Source: Fratercula arctica
Taxonomy: Eukaryota > Chordata > Aves > Charadriiformes > Alcidae
Direction of reading: 5' to 3'
NCBI GenBank assembly: GCA_947846985.1
Contig: CANTUZ010000005.1
Span: forward strand, 22,230,389-22,294,388
Length of the DNA stretch: 64,000 nt
A model generated the notes under the pieces. That model saw only the letters and a list, made by a program, of their open reading frames with translations. It did no database searches and had not been told where the DNA came from. The first letter of the stretch is position 1, and each line of letters opens with the position of its first letter. This document shows positions 40,906 through 51,897 of this stretch, in pieces. The position numbers and the translations under genes are program-made.

Positions 40906-41798
40906 TTACCTATCCACACTTGTCTCTGCCAGTCTGTTATTCATAATTGCTAGGGCTCCAACCCCACCAGAGAATCCATTTTGCTTTGAATTAGAGCTCA
41001 TTTGCCTCGGATAGCCATTAGCCGTTTCCGACAGCTGTTTCTGCATGATGGCCAGCGAGACTTTATTGGAGGCCAGGAAGTCTTTCATGGAGATCATCTC
41101 GCCTGACAGCCGGCGTCCGTCTGTGTCGCTTTCATTGACAACATCAGTCTCGATGGAGATGTTTCTCCGGCTGCGCACATTTCCCGGCATTACCACGTTC
41201 CTCCGTGAACGAAATAATTTTCTTTGGCATCTGTGGCAGCACCTGCAGTCCAGCTTCTTTAATATCCAGTTTATGGATTGTTTGATGACAATAGAGATCA
41301 CGTTAAATAAGGAATAGATGCAGCACACCCCCATGAGTATGAAGACAAAATTGCCAAAGCGGTAAAGGCCTTGGCTCTCGTATTTGATGTTCTGGCTACT
41401 GACCAGATCACCAAAACCAATGGTACTGAAGGCCACGAAGCAGAAGTAAAGTGAGTCAAAGTAACTCCACCCTTCAATCGGTGTGTACATTGCAGAGGCA
41501 CAGCAGGAAATTATGAGCGATGCTACACATAAAATCAGCATGACGTAGTACACGGAGGGCTTCCAGCCTGCCAGGCTGTCCACCTCGGAGGTTCCCGAGC
41601 CCCGCCGGCCGTTGTGAGGGAGGACCCCTTTCCTCCTCAGCTGTCTTTCGTGGCAGGACTTCATGACATAGGCTATGACAGTGATCAAGCGCTCCAGGAA
41701 CAGGTTAAAGAACAAAATGGTCCCTGCACATCCTATAAGGCCATAAAATATCAGAAAAATTTTGCCTCCAACAGTGGCCGGGGTGGTCATGCCAAACC
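40906..41798 (-). CDS. KCNK13: Terminal coding exon (exon 2) of two-pore-domain K+ channel THIK-1
   Basis: This exon encodes the C-terminal 296 residues of a K2P background potassium channel of the plasma membrane. It opens with the second and third bases of a Gly codon (GG), followed by FGMTTPATVGG, the end of selectivity filter 1. In exon residue numbering, M2 is about 12-46, M3 about 80-105, pore loop 2 about 111-135 with filter TIGFGD at 125-130 (bases 41407-41424), M4 about 143-173, and a cytoplasmic tail 174-296 ending NNRLAETSVDR and TAA. An RRLS motif, a possible basophilic-kinase site, lies at 228-231. With an exon 1 of family length the protein would be about 400 residues, normal for THIK-1. 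The frame is open throughout. The open frame runs upstream to 41952, but those 51 codons are intronic. KCNK12 (THIK-2) is the alternative; the M2-M4 region and RSRRNVVMPG favour KCNK13. THIK-1 is known as a halothane-inhibited leak channel prominent in microglia. Confidence 0.94.
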
Positions 41799-41822
41799 CT
41801 GGAAGAAAAAACAGAACAGTTG
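41799..41822 (-). other. KCNK13: 3' splice acceptor of KCNK13 intron 1
   Basis: Read on the minus strand, a pyrimidine-rich tract (TGTTCTGTTTTTTCTTCCAG) ends in AG at 41800-41799, directly before GG TTT GGC. Possible branch-point sequences (CTGACAT, TCAACTG) lie roughly 20 to 55 bases upstream. The junction is phase 1, after the first base of the glycine codon in the first pore signature, where this family is known to carry its intron. This fixes the exon start at 41798. Confidence 0.9.
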
Positions 41823-42391
41823 AAAAAAATAAACCTGTAGTTATCATGTCAGGAATTTTGTCACATGCAAAACTGAAGAATTGGCAGCAAATCCCTCTTG
41901 TACAGTTCAGCTCTGGGAAAAAGCGAGGACACTCTCCCCAGCTGTTACCCACTTGTGCTTGACCACGTCCCAGCAGTAAGGGGAAGGAAACTCATGCCAG
42001 CATTTCCTCCAGCATCAGAATGAAACAAAAAGCAGAAGAAAACACACTGGAAAGAAAAGAGAGTTCAGTGGAGGTCTGAATTTTGATCTGGTTGCTAGGC
42101 CCGCTCCATCACCCTTTGTGCCTCGGATCACTTCCAGGCTTCAGGGTTATCGCACCCGCTTCCTTCTCTCTTATGCTGTTCTGCACCATGGGTCTGACCC
42201 AGGGGTGGCTCTTGCCTTGCAGGGTTCCATCCCCACCAGATCTTTGTAACCCAAGGTGAAATTTTTCTGAACCTCACTTAGCTCCTGCCGTAAGCGTGAG
42301 TGGCACATCAGCCAGCACCCAGCACCCACCGCAGCCTGGCTGGGGAAGCCCAGCCTGGGAGTGCTTACTGGAGGAGGCAGCCCCTTGTGGG

Positions 42392-42396
42392 GGTCC
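42392..42396. repeat. Left target-site duplication of the solo LTR (GGTCC)
   Basis: GGTCC immediately precedes the TGT end of the LTR and is repeated at 43510-43514. Confidence 0.7.
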
Positions 42397-42868
42397 TGTG
42401 GAATAATTACTAAATTGGCCAAGAATACAAAAGTACAGCATTGTTCACACATTAAGGAAAGTCATAAAATCAAGAGGCTTCTGAGGCAGAATACAGCCGC
42501 AGCTGGGCACATGAAGAATGCAACATCGGCGATTCCCTGTACAAGGTTGTTTGCGAAACTACATGAGGGATGGAATGGAACGCGATTGTTCCGTGGCCTT
42601 CCCTTGTGACAAATAGCAGATATGGGAACGAGATGGTAGTACGGAACAGATAAGTGGCCTACTCGCTACCCGAGCCAACATTTCAACAAATTTTGGTGAA
42701 ATGCTGTCCTTTGTGCAAACTTGGCTCATTACAGTGTACCAAAACACACCTCCATCCCGGAGGCTACCTGCCCCCAAGGTGCGACCACTCCTCCTTGAGT
42801 ACACCAATCATAACAAAAGTATTTATGACTAAAGTCACTCAAACTCCACTTTGAAGATAAAAAAATAG

Positions 42869-42878
42869 TATAAAAATA
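42869..42878 (+). promoter_or_regulatory. TATA box of the LTR
   Basis: TATAAAAATA sits in the middle of the LTR, about 340 bp before AATAAA. It would place a start site near 42895-42910, transcribing away from the KCNK13 exon and antisense to it. Confidence 0.55.
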
Positions 42879-43210
42879 GACCGAGAGAGGGGGGATACCC
42901 AGGGAAGACACCATCGTGAACAAGTCGAGGAGAACTCCATCACTGACTTCTGGGATCAGTCGACGGTCTGAGCCTTTCTTCCCCCCCCCACAGGGACGCC
43001 TTTGGGTAAGACTTAGATTATACCAAGTGCTTTCTCAGGAAACTTAGAAATTTCTCTAGAGAATCTCTATCCTACATTTATAGACAGGCTGCATTTTTTA
43101 TAACTTTGTCGCGCATTTTGAATACTTTTAACAGTATCTTTATTTGCATGTGCTTTGCAGACACTGTATTTATCACCGGCAGTCATAAGAACCTATCTAT
43201 CTGTTGTTTA

Positions 43211-43216
43211 AATAAA
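43211..43216 (+). terminator. LTR polyadenylation signal AATAAA
   Basis: AATAAA is followed within about 20 bases by a candidate cleavage region and then a T/G-containing stretch (CGGTTCGGTTTCTC), the normal R/U5 layout of an LTR. Confidence 0.5.
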
Positions 43217-43509
43217 CTGCACTGTTTAAGTAGCAAGTCGGTTCGGTTTCTCACTGAACGCGACCAAAGACTCGAGAGTGGCCGTGCTAGTTCATGAGCA
43301 CGACCAGACTGAAGGTGCAGTCCACTATTAGTGCATCCAAATCGTAATAGTTTAATACATATTAAACACAATTGGACCGATAGTGCTGAATTGGGCCTCA
43401 CTCAGAATTTAAACCTAGCCGCACCTAGCCTCCCACCTCAGTGAGGAGTGTTAGAACGTGAGGGGGTTTTATCTTCTGCCAAAATTGCTTTGCCCCTTTT
43501 CACGCAACA

Positions 43510-43514
43510 GGTCC
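43510..43514. repeat. Right target-site duplication of the solo LTR (GGTCC)
   Basis: GGTCC immediately follows the ACA end of the LTR and matches 42392-42396. Confidence 0.7.
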
Positions 43515-46500
43515 CTAGCAGATGTTAGAGCTGCCCTGTGTCCAACCCTGATGCCTGTCACCCATTATCAGCCCTCTTTTAAGTCAGCATTGCTGAAGTT
43601 TTCCTGTTTCTCTGTGTCCCATTCCACAGTCTGTGAGTCTTAGCAAAAGTCTCCTCCAGTCTCATTCCCTCTCGTGGGATTTCTCAGGTCAGAGGTGCTT
43701 CAGTCTTCTCTCAAATCCCTCCCTTCTTAAAGCCTGCAAATAGTAATTTTGTTTTGGTTAAAACTATTGATAAGACAATCTTGTTTTAACAAGATATTAC
43801 TAAAGAATAAAAAGTATGTCCAGGACATCATTGAGCAAATTGCAGTAATACTTTGCTGCTGTTTTATTAAGATTAATAAGGGATTACATAACTGACCAAT
43901 TAAGCCAAAACAATCTTGCCGAGAGGACAGAAAAATCATGTTGTACACAAGACACTGTTATTTGTTTCCCTTGCTTTGTAATTCTGAGCTGCTCATTATG
44001 AAATAAAGGCATTAGGCTCTGGGAAATAAAGGAAATCATATTCAGTGTGATACACTTGTGCTTGGAAGACGGAGAACTGCAGTGTGAAGAGACCATGCTT
44101 CCAACAGCACTGACCTGCACTCATCTTCCCTTCACTAGAAACATGGTATCAGCACAGATTCCTCTCTAACAGTGCTCCTGCCCCTCACGGTTAAGGGACA
44201 GCTCTCACCTTCACCCCTCTGGCACGGCCCCCTCGTAGCGACAATCCCAAGCGTGGGCTTTCGAGGGTGTCTGTGTCTTTACCTGCATACACAGCTAAAC
44301 CTCAGCATCCAGACGACCTACAGGAGGCTCAAGCCTCCTCATCAAATTTCTGTGCTAGAGAGAGCTGGACTGCAACTCTGCCCCATGCAGAACAGCACCA
44401 TGAGACAAACCACATAGCCAAAACTTTCTTTGTGACAAGAACGTTTTGCCATTGTTCCCCTTGGCACTCAAATATTTCCACTCACTTTCTACCTTCCCTT
44501 TCTGCTCCATGACCTGATCCCCATATAATCCTAGTTTTGATCCTTATTTTCTGCACAGTCTGGTTTATATGCAAGTCATGACCTCCACCCTGTGGACAGA
44601 CCCGTAAAGACCGACAGACGAGGGGAACCACTCTGCAGCTGGTGGCATCTGCCCAAAGCAGCCGGTGGGGAGGGTGGTGGGGGCTGATATGTCCCTGTCC
44701 CACCCTGCACTTTGAAGAAGAGAAGTGGCTGCAGGCTGGGCAGAGGTGGAAAGGTGGGTAAGGGCAAAGGGCATCTCTCACAGCATAAAGCAAATGCCCT
44801 GGGAAGAGAAACGTAGTTCAGGGTCACATCTCCAGCGTGCCATTATGCCTCTGAGCTGCTTCCCACAGGCCCCTCTCGGGATCCTGCCACTGGCATCATG
44901 GTCAGAGCCTGAGCTCCTCAGGTTCCTTTGTTTAGTCGACTGGATTTTGTCTTTCAGCTCAGTTCTGTGTGGGTAAAAACCCACTACCAAAGCCTTTAGA
45001 AAGGCACCCACTGGGGGTTGGACTAGATGATCTTTAAAGATCCCTTCCAATCCAAACTATTCTATGATTCTATGAATCTCTGATTTTGAAACAGGCATGA
45101 TGGGAAATGCACGGTGAGCTATAAATACCAAAAGATGCGGAACATTGATCCAGAGAGGCAATGAGGCTCTGACTGTGTCTCCACCCCTTGTCAGCTCCTC
45201 CTCTTCAGCAGAGGCACTGTTTTGACCTCCTGGAGTAAACGTAATTTTTTGTTCATTTTTCTATTTACAAATCTCAATATGTAGCAATCAATAATAACAT
45301 TTCCAAAGAAGCACTAAAATGAAAAACCTAAAAGCAGCATAAAAAATATTAATTTAACAAGTATTTTCCTTCAAAGATTATTTGTCTAAAATGAGCTATA
45401 AGCTTTTAGTTCCAGAAATAATTTAAATTATTGAAATGCCTTGTATTTCCATATATTGGGCCATACTATGCCTGGTTAACTTTCACCATCACAGTATTAC
45501 ACCTGGGATTAATTTGGGATGCTGTATTATAGAATAGGAGTTGTTTGACAGTAAGTACATTTTTCTCCAAATGGGCATGTTTGAAATATTCATAAATCCA
45601 AGTAAATTTGGTGAACTGTTTCACCCAAGAAATGCAGGAGGGCAAATCTGTAAAAGGCTGAAACAGTTTAAATGAAACTAAATGTTCTCTTTTGGCATTT
45701 TTGTGATAAAACTTTTCATTTTGATTTATCAATCACCTTTTCGTTAAAAAAAAATTCAGTTGGAAGTAAAAAGAACAGAAAAAAATGCTTTGAAAAATCT
45801 TTCAGACTTTTAAAGTTTCATAATCTTGAAATGGAACACAACATTTCACTAATGATCAAATCAAACCTATCAAAAATTTCATTATATTTTATCCTTCTGA
45901 ATGACCTAGAACAAATCTGTTCCTATACAACTTCAGACTAAGGTTTTTTTCCTATTTTTTCCTGCTGGTCATCAAACTAGAAATGCACTGCTTGTTAATT
46001 TCTACTAAAAAGTGAATTCTTTCAAAAACCTTTTTCATACAACAGCCCTGCTAACACTAGCTGGAAGTAAATTGTTATCCTGTGGGATCTGTCTCTTTTT
46101 TCCCCTCAAATTTCTGTAAGGAAAAATGTGGCTTATTCATGGACAAAAAGGTAGGGCAATAGGATTTGCTCTTGTTTTAGTAAAATTACTGATGATCTTG
46201 TGCTGTGCAAGCACAGAGAATCTATAAGCCAATTCTTCCGTGAGGTCAGTGAAGGCTCTCATACCAAAACTCTCCTGTCTAACCTAAGAACCCAGAAATA
46301 AGCCTGTTGTGTCCGTGCTGGGATCACACACATTACTCGAGCATCAGAGGAGCCATGAGCTGTTCTCTCTGAGAGCAAAGACAACCCTTAGCACAGCCAT
46401 GTCTGTCCTTGGGGAAGGTATCTCCGTAAGTCCTGGAGGTATGGACATATCTCCCCACGTCCCCTCTGTGTCCTGGACCTGGTCAGGGCTTGCGGTTGCT

Positions 46501-47429
46501 CCTTTGCACGGAATGACGTGAGTGAAGGCTGGCGCAGAGCCAGGTGACATCTCCACATGAGCCTGAGACATGCACCCAGACCTGGTAGCTGCAAAGTGCA
46601 CCTGCATTCCCCCACCAAGACACAGCATTAGAGCCTCACCATGTATTTTCCAGGATATTGATGAGACACTAGCAAAAGCAGTATTTATCCCCTCTCTTCT
46701 GTTTCAGATACTTTACAGGGCAAGGGACTAAAAAAAGTCAATTCCCTACTTTGCTTGTAAAATGCCTTTTTTTCCTTCCACTATAGAAAGGGAGAACGGA
46801 GTCTGGGGTGCCATTACAGCATTTGAAAACTGAAGTATTGCAGCATTTAAATAATTTTTTTTGCAAAAATGTAATGTGAAAAAATGCCTGGCAGGTCTCT
46901 CCGTAGCAGCCAAGAGTTGTTCTGACATACCACATGAGATGCTGCCTACTCGACGAACTGAGCCAGAGAGCAACAGGCCATGAGGTATCTGAATTACTGT
47001 TGATATGTTTGATTAAGGCCGCATTTTTAATCCAAAATATTTAGATTTGCAGCTGAAATATGTCAGTTTGAAGTCTTGGCACAATGGTAGGACACCTATT
47101 GCTCTGCCTGGTGTCTTTCTCCAGTCCCTGCACCATCCCAGGAGAATCGTGCTTCCCCTGTTTCCTGTTGGGGTACCTCAGAACTGGACCAGCAGCCCCC
47201 ATTTCCATGCCCGTGACCTGTACAGTGCATACTACAGTTGTGTAGCTAAGCCTTCCTAGTTGCTTGGCTTTTCTTATAGCAAAAATGATGGGTTTAGAAG
47301 CAATTGCCATCTTTTTGCTTTCCACCTATCGCAGGCATAGTCATCCTGGTTCTATCTGCCAGCTGAAGGGTGTCAGCTGCCCTGGGATTAGAGACCTCGG
47401 GTCTCTAAGCAGGACCAAGCTGCAAGGAC
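43515..47429. other. Intronic, no exon seen
   Basis: Apart from the CR1 tail at 45011, the sequence is unremarkable. 44170-44900 is moderately C-rich. 45240-46050 is AT-rich. Confidence 0.55.
45011..45077 (+). mobile_element. CR1 3'-end fragment
   Basis: GGGGGTTGGACTAGATGATC followed by CCCTTCCAATCCAAACTATT and the tail ATTCTATGATTCTATGAAT is the standard CR1 3' UTR end. Only about 67 bp are present, so it is severely 5'-truncated. Confidence 0.9.
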
Positions 47430-48830
47430 ACAGCATCGCCATACTGGGTCAGACCGCCGTCTTTGACAGTGAAAGAATATGAGAAAATGTGAATAGGGAA
47501 GAAAATACAGAGTGATCTTTCCCTGGGGTATCCTCCCAGCTCACAGAAACCACCAGTTTAAAGGCATTGAGGACATCACGTTTAACAATTTGATCATCAG
47601 TCTTGTCAAATCATTTTTCAAATCATTTATACTCTTGGTATCCATTAAAGCTGAGGCAGTAAGTTCCACAATGTAATTATGCTTTGTGAAAAAGAAGCCT
47701 TTGTCTAACCTGCTGCCTGACAATTCATTTCAGACTTCTCACTTTTTGCAGTTAGCACATTCTCCCTTTACCTTCCCCCTTCTGATTTTACAGGCTTGTA
47801 TTATTTCCTTCTCTTTCATTTCTTCCCCAGTCTGAGGAAGTCTATCACATTTAATCTCTAGTTTTCAGCCTGCTAAGACATACTTCTAACCAGCCCTGTT
47901 ACCTTTCTTGTTTCTTTTCTACCTTAATAGTCTTTCAAAGATAAAGGAGCAGGACCAGAACCACATACAGTATTTGCAATGCAAAAGTACTTTGAATTTA
48001 TGCAGGGCATACTGATGTGTTGTGCTTTGCTCTCTTTTTCATAGGAATTGCTATTGACCACTGAACTGATATTTTCAGCAACCTATCCACAGCAGGTCCT
48101 ACCTCCCTTGATGGCTGTCTTGGAGCTCTTCAATGTCTGACTGTAGTTACGTCTATCTTTTTCCATGTACATTACTTTGCGTTTGTCACCACTGAATTTC
48201 ATCAAATTTTTTTACTTAATTATTCAGTAAGATGAGATTCTTCTACAGTTCATTACAGTCCTGAATACTTCTCTGTCCTAAGGAAATGTTATCTATTTAT
48301 TTAGCTCTTTTCTTACATTGTTTATGACTGCTGAAATGTGCAGGTGTCAGCAAAGAGCCTCAGAGGCCCTGTTGCCAATCAGCTTCCATTTTGAAACCCA
48401 AATATTGATACCTAGACTTTCCTTCCGTTCTTGTTAAACAGTTATTTATCAACAATAGGACTCCACTTTTCATCCCATTAGAGTTTTATTTCTTTAGAGG
48501 CTTTGATGAAAATGTTTGTGAAAAAGCTTTTTGAATGTGCAGGTACGCTGTAATTTTGTGAGATGTGACTTCCCTCTACAAAGGCTGTATCACCTTTTTG
48601 AACATCCCGACTAATTATATTCTTGTTTACACTTTCCTAATGTGCCTCTATGGAAAACAGACTTACTGGCCTATGGCTTCCAGGAACATATTTGCAGCCT
48701 TTTCTACAATTTGTTGTTACATTTGCTATCTTTTCTTCTCCTTGCACCAAACCCTATTTTAGGCTATAAACCACACTAAGTTAAGCAGCTGTTTCATGTT
48801 TGACTTCTTTTATAAGTCCCTGAAAGCATG
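47430..48830 (-). mobile_element. Ancient CR1 LINE body in KCNK13 intron 1
   Basis: Plus-strand blocks match the reverse complement of an old amniote CR1 in correct order: GCCATACTGGGTCAGACC (47438, near the 3' end), AAGTTCCACAATGTAATTAT with AACCTGCTGCCTGACAATTC, GACCAGAACCACATACAGTA, TACATTACTTTGCGTTTGTC with ACTGAATTTCATCAAA, TTACTGGCCTATGGCTTCC, ACATTTGCTATCTTTTC and a last block near 48790-48825. Coverage of about 1.4 kb is long for such a decayed copy. It lies in the same orientation as KCNK13. No coding frame survives. Confidence 0.82.
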
Positions 48831-51800
48831 AAAAACTTCAGTCCTGGCAGTTGGAAAGAGATTACTCAGATATGAGAAATAGAGGAGAAACCAACAGCCA
48901 AATATATAGAAGGGAAATGACTTAGAGCAGCAGTCTGATCCATACAGCGTAACAGCGAAAGAGAAAGAAGTTAAATTGGCAGCCTGGGAATCAAACACAG
49001 AATGAAATTATGAAATCATACAAAAGAGGAAATAAAAGCAGTGGCTGACACTTGGAGATTATTTGAAAATACAAGATTGCTTCTTGTGATGCAGAAATAA
49101 AAACAGGAAACAACTGCAGGGGGAAAAAAAGCTAGTCGGTATTTTTTTTATGGTATTAGAGAATGCTGATGAAATTTAGTGAACTTTATTTTACAAGTTG
49201 GGTGACATTTACTGAAAAAGAGTAATTTCAAGTAAAAATCGAGATTATAGTTAATCAAGTGGGAATCAGATCATTCTGAGCTGGGAAAATTGAATGTTTT
49301 TAAGGTACTGAAACTTGTTTCAATTGATTTGTTAGATATGTCTGCAGATATGGCACTATATTATCACCACTGATAGATACACATGACAAATTCTAATTTA
49401 CCAGCCCAGCAATGAAGAAAGCCTTCTTGGTAAAAATTTCAGATTTACACTCTGAAATCAGTATTATACGATTTGCCTGTGTCCCATGATCCATTGACTA
49501 CTATAAACTGCTGTTATCTTTCCTAACATTCAGCTGAACTGGGCAACTACATTCCTCGTAGCTTCAGTTTTCCTTCAACTATTGCGGTTTCGTTTTTTTC
49601 ATATATTGCTCCAGCAAGAATTCAGATTTGTTTGCTGAATATTCATCCTAACTCTGAATTTCTCTGTAGCAGAGCTACATTTTCAGAGGTTGCAAGGAAT
49701 TTAAACTCCAAATAGAGTCAGTAAAAGTTTTCTAAAGCACTGCACACCTCCTACGCAACACAATTTTGCAGATTTTGTCTTGGCAGCAAAACCTCTAATA
49801 TGAAGACTCTTACTGCAAAGTGCTCTAAAATCCACCTGCGTGTTCAGGTTATATTGTGAGCGTATTCCAAGAGGATACAGGTTACTTATATAAAAGAACA
49901 ATTTAAAAGTGCAAACACATTGATAGTATAATATAACCACGCTTCATGATTTCCTGAAGCATGTACTGGGTATAATCAAAGAAAAGCAAGCAGCTGTAAT
50001 TCTTATCGATAGCCAGTTTCAAAAGAAGAGCTGATGTTCAACAGGAAATTCTCCTAAAGCAGCAGGTAAATATTGATGAACATTAAGCAAATATTGGTCT
50101 CAATCTAACAGTAGCACGTTTATATTGAAATCTAACAAGAGGAAACAGGCATCAATTTTCTATAATTAAGCAACTCTACAAAAAAATCTAGTCTCTTTGT
50201 TTTCTTTCCTCAATACCTTGATTTAGCAGCCTCTGAAAAATCCAGAAAAGCTGAATTAAATCAAGCACCAGCCTCCAAAAGCCAGACCCCTGGGACTTGG
50301 CTGTGCAGCCATCCCACCCAGCCCTTCTTGCTCTGCTCAGGTCTCCCAGCCCCGTCACATCCCCGTTCCCCAGACACGTCCAAGGGGGCACAGCCCAGGG
50401 GACTCCTGGCATGTCACACACACAACACGCAGCCTCAGGGAATCCAGCTGCCTACTCCAGGCCGGTTTTAGATCATTTCATCTTTTCTATTCTAAACTAC
50501 TCTGGCGCTACCAATTGCTGTGTTTCTCCTGGATCTTTACCCACACTAATCTCCCTTTGCCTGGTGGTACGCGGCTCAGCATGTTTTAATTCTAGATGTC
50601 CCGACATTCACAGATTACATTAATTAAAGCTTCATTTTTCATTTCCTGGTATGCTTGATGCTGTGAAAGAGTGTGAGAAACAGTTCATCAATCCTAATCC
50701 CTCATGAATGAAGCCTGGCACACCACGTATAACATGGCGTGTAGGAAGACTAGGACCAGACATATATATTTTACAGTTAATTTTGGATCATGACATTGGG
50801 TCTATTGTTCTGCAAAACATCGCTCTTTTCTGAGAGGTTTTGTTTCCTTTTTCAATGTGTGCAGTTGGCTGCTTCTGCCTTTCCCACAAAGAGGAAGTGG
50901 GTAGAAAGAGGGGGAAACACTATAGCAACAATAATGAATCATTGTGATGTTAGAAATATAAATATCATCATGAAACAGCTTTGCAGTTTAACCTATGATC
51001 AGCGCTCTTTGTCTGTGATGTTGTGGCTGTATTCCTAATGCATTTTCTATTTATTTGATTAACTCTTTTCCTTGTTTTTCTCCATCATCAGCTCTACTTT
51101 GGTCATGACTCACTGGGGAAATGATGAATTTCACTAGTGGAACAATCACTAGAAAATGATTGAGAATAATGACAGGTGTGAACCAAGCTAAACAGGACCA
51201 AGACTTTCAACTGCAGTGAAAAGATCATCAAGAAAATAGTAATTAGGAAAGAGAAATATAAAAAGACTTAGATACCTGCAAAGATGCTGACCCTCCTTCC
51301 CTCAGACACATTCTGCACTGAACTACCTACAGAAGCATATTTTGTGCTTCTAAAAGAGAAGCAGAAGAAACAACTCTAAGAGAAGCTGTACTTCAAAGAC
51401 TTACTAAAAAAATGTCCTGTACTGCGTACTGTTCCTACAGTGTGCAGACATCAATAATTTGGCAAAATTCACTCCTGCCACGATAGATTATGCTGGTGCT
51501 GTTGGAGTACAAGCAGTCCTAGGAAAATCCTAGCCCTGCTGGAGTAATTGTTACCCGTATAGGAACTCTTGCAGGAAGAGCTAAAGCTCTCTCAAATCAT
51601 CTCACATCACTCCCCTTATGACACTGCTATGTCAGCAAGCTTATAACAGAGTCCTGTCTGGGAAAGGAACAGGGACATTAAGTCCTTCCCAGGAAGACAA
51701 GAAAAAGACACATTTATGTGAAGACGACTTTACTGTGTGAGAGGAGATGTCCATGAAAGCAGACACGGTGCTGTCACAGCTACCTGACAGCACTAAACTT

Positions 51801-51874
51801 GGGACTTGGGTCGAATTTCTGACATGAAAAAAAATGTCCAGTGTGGTTCGTTTTGCTAAGCGTATGCAGAAAAT

Positions 51875-51897
51875 CACACACACACATGCACACGCAC
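51875..51897. repeat. (AC)n microsatellite, interrupted
   Basis: An ACACACACAC stretch interrupted by ATGC and then CACGCAC. Confidence 0.88.

Larger units (their letters stand above)
42397..43509 (+). mobile_element. Solo LTR of an endogenous retrovirus
   Basis: The 1113-bp element begins TGTGGAATAATTAC and ends CACGCAACA, giving short TGT/ACA inverted ends. It is flanked by a 5-bp direct repeat GGTCC (42392-42396 and 43510-43514), consistent with a retroviral target duplication. Internal signals on the plus strand are a TATA box (TATAAAAATA, 42869-42878), a poly(C) acceptor-like tract ending CAG at 42993, a GGGTAAGA donor at 43005/43006, and AATAAA at 43211-43216. No gag, pol or env sequence adjoins it, so it is a solo LTR left by recombination. 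A 5-bp duplication suggests ERVL or class I rather than an alpharetrovirus. The family is not identified. It is antisense to KCNK13. Confidence 0.8.

Noticed and set aside
41799..41952. Extension of the KCNK13 frame to an upstream ATG at 41952
   Set aside because: The extra 51 codons precede a strong splice acceptor and do not resemble THIK M1/P1. They are intron read-through.
42994..43005. 12-nt micro-exon between the acceptor-like and donor-like sites in the LTR
   Set aside because: The poly(C)CAG and GGTAAG are both visible, but so short an exon is improbable. The donor alone is the more plausible signal.
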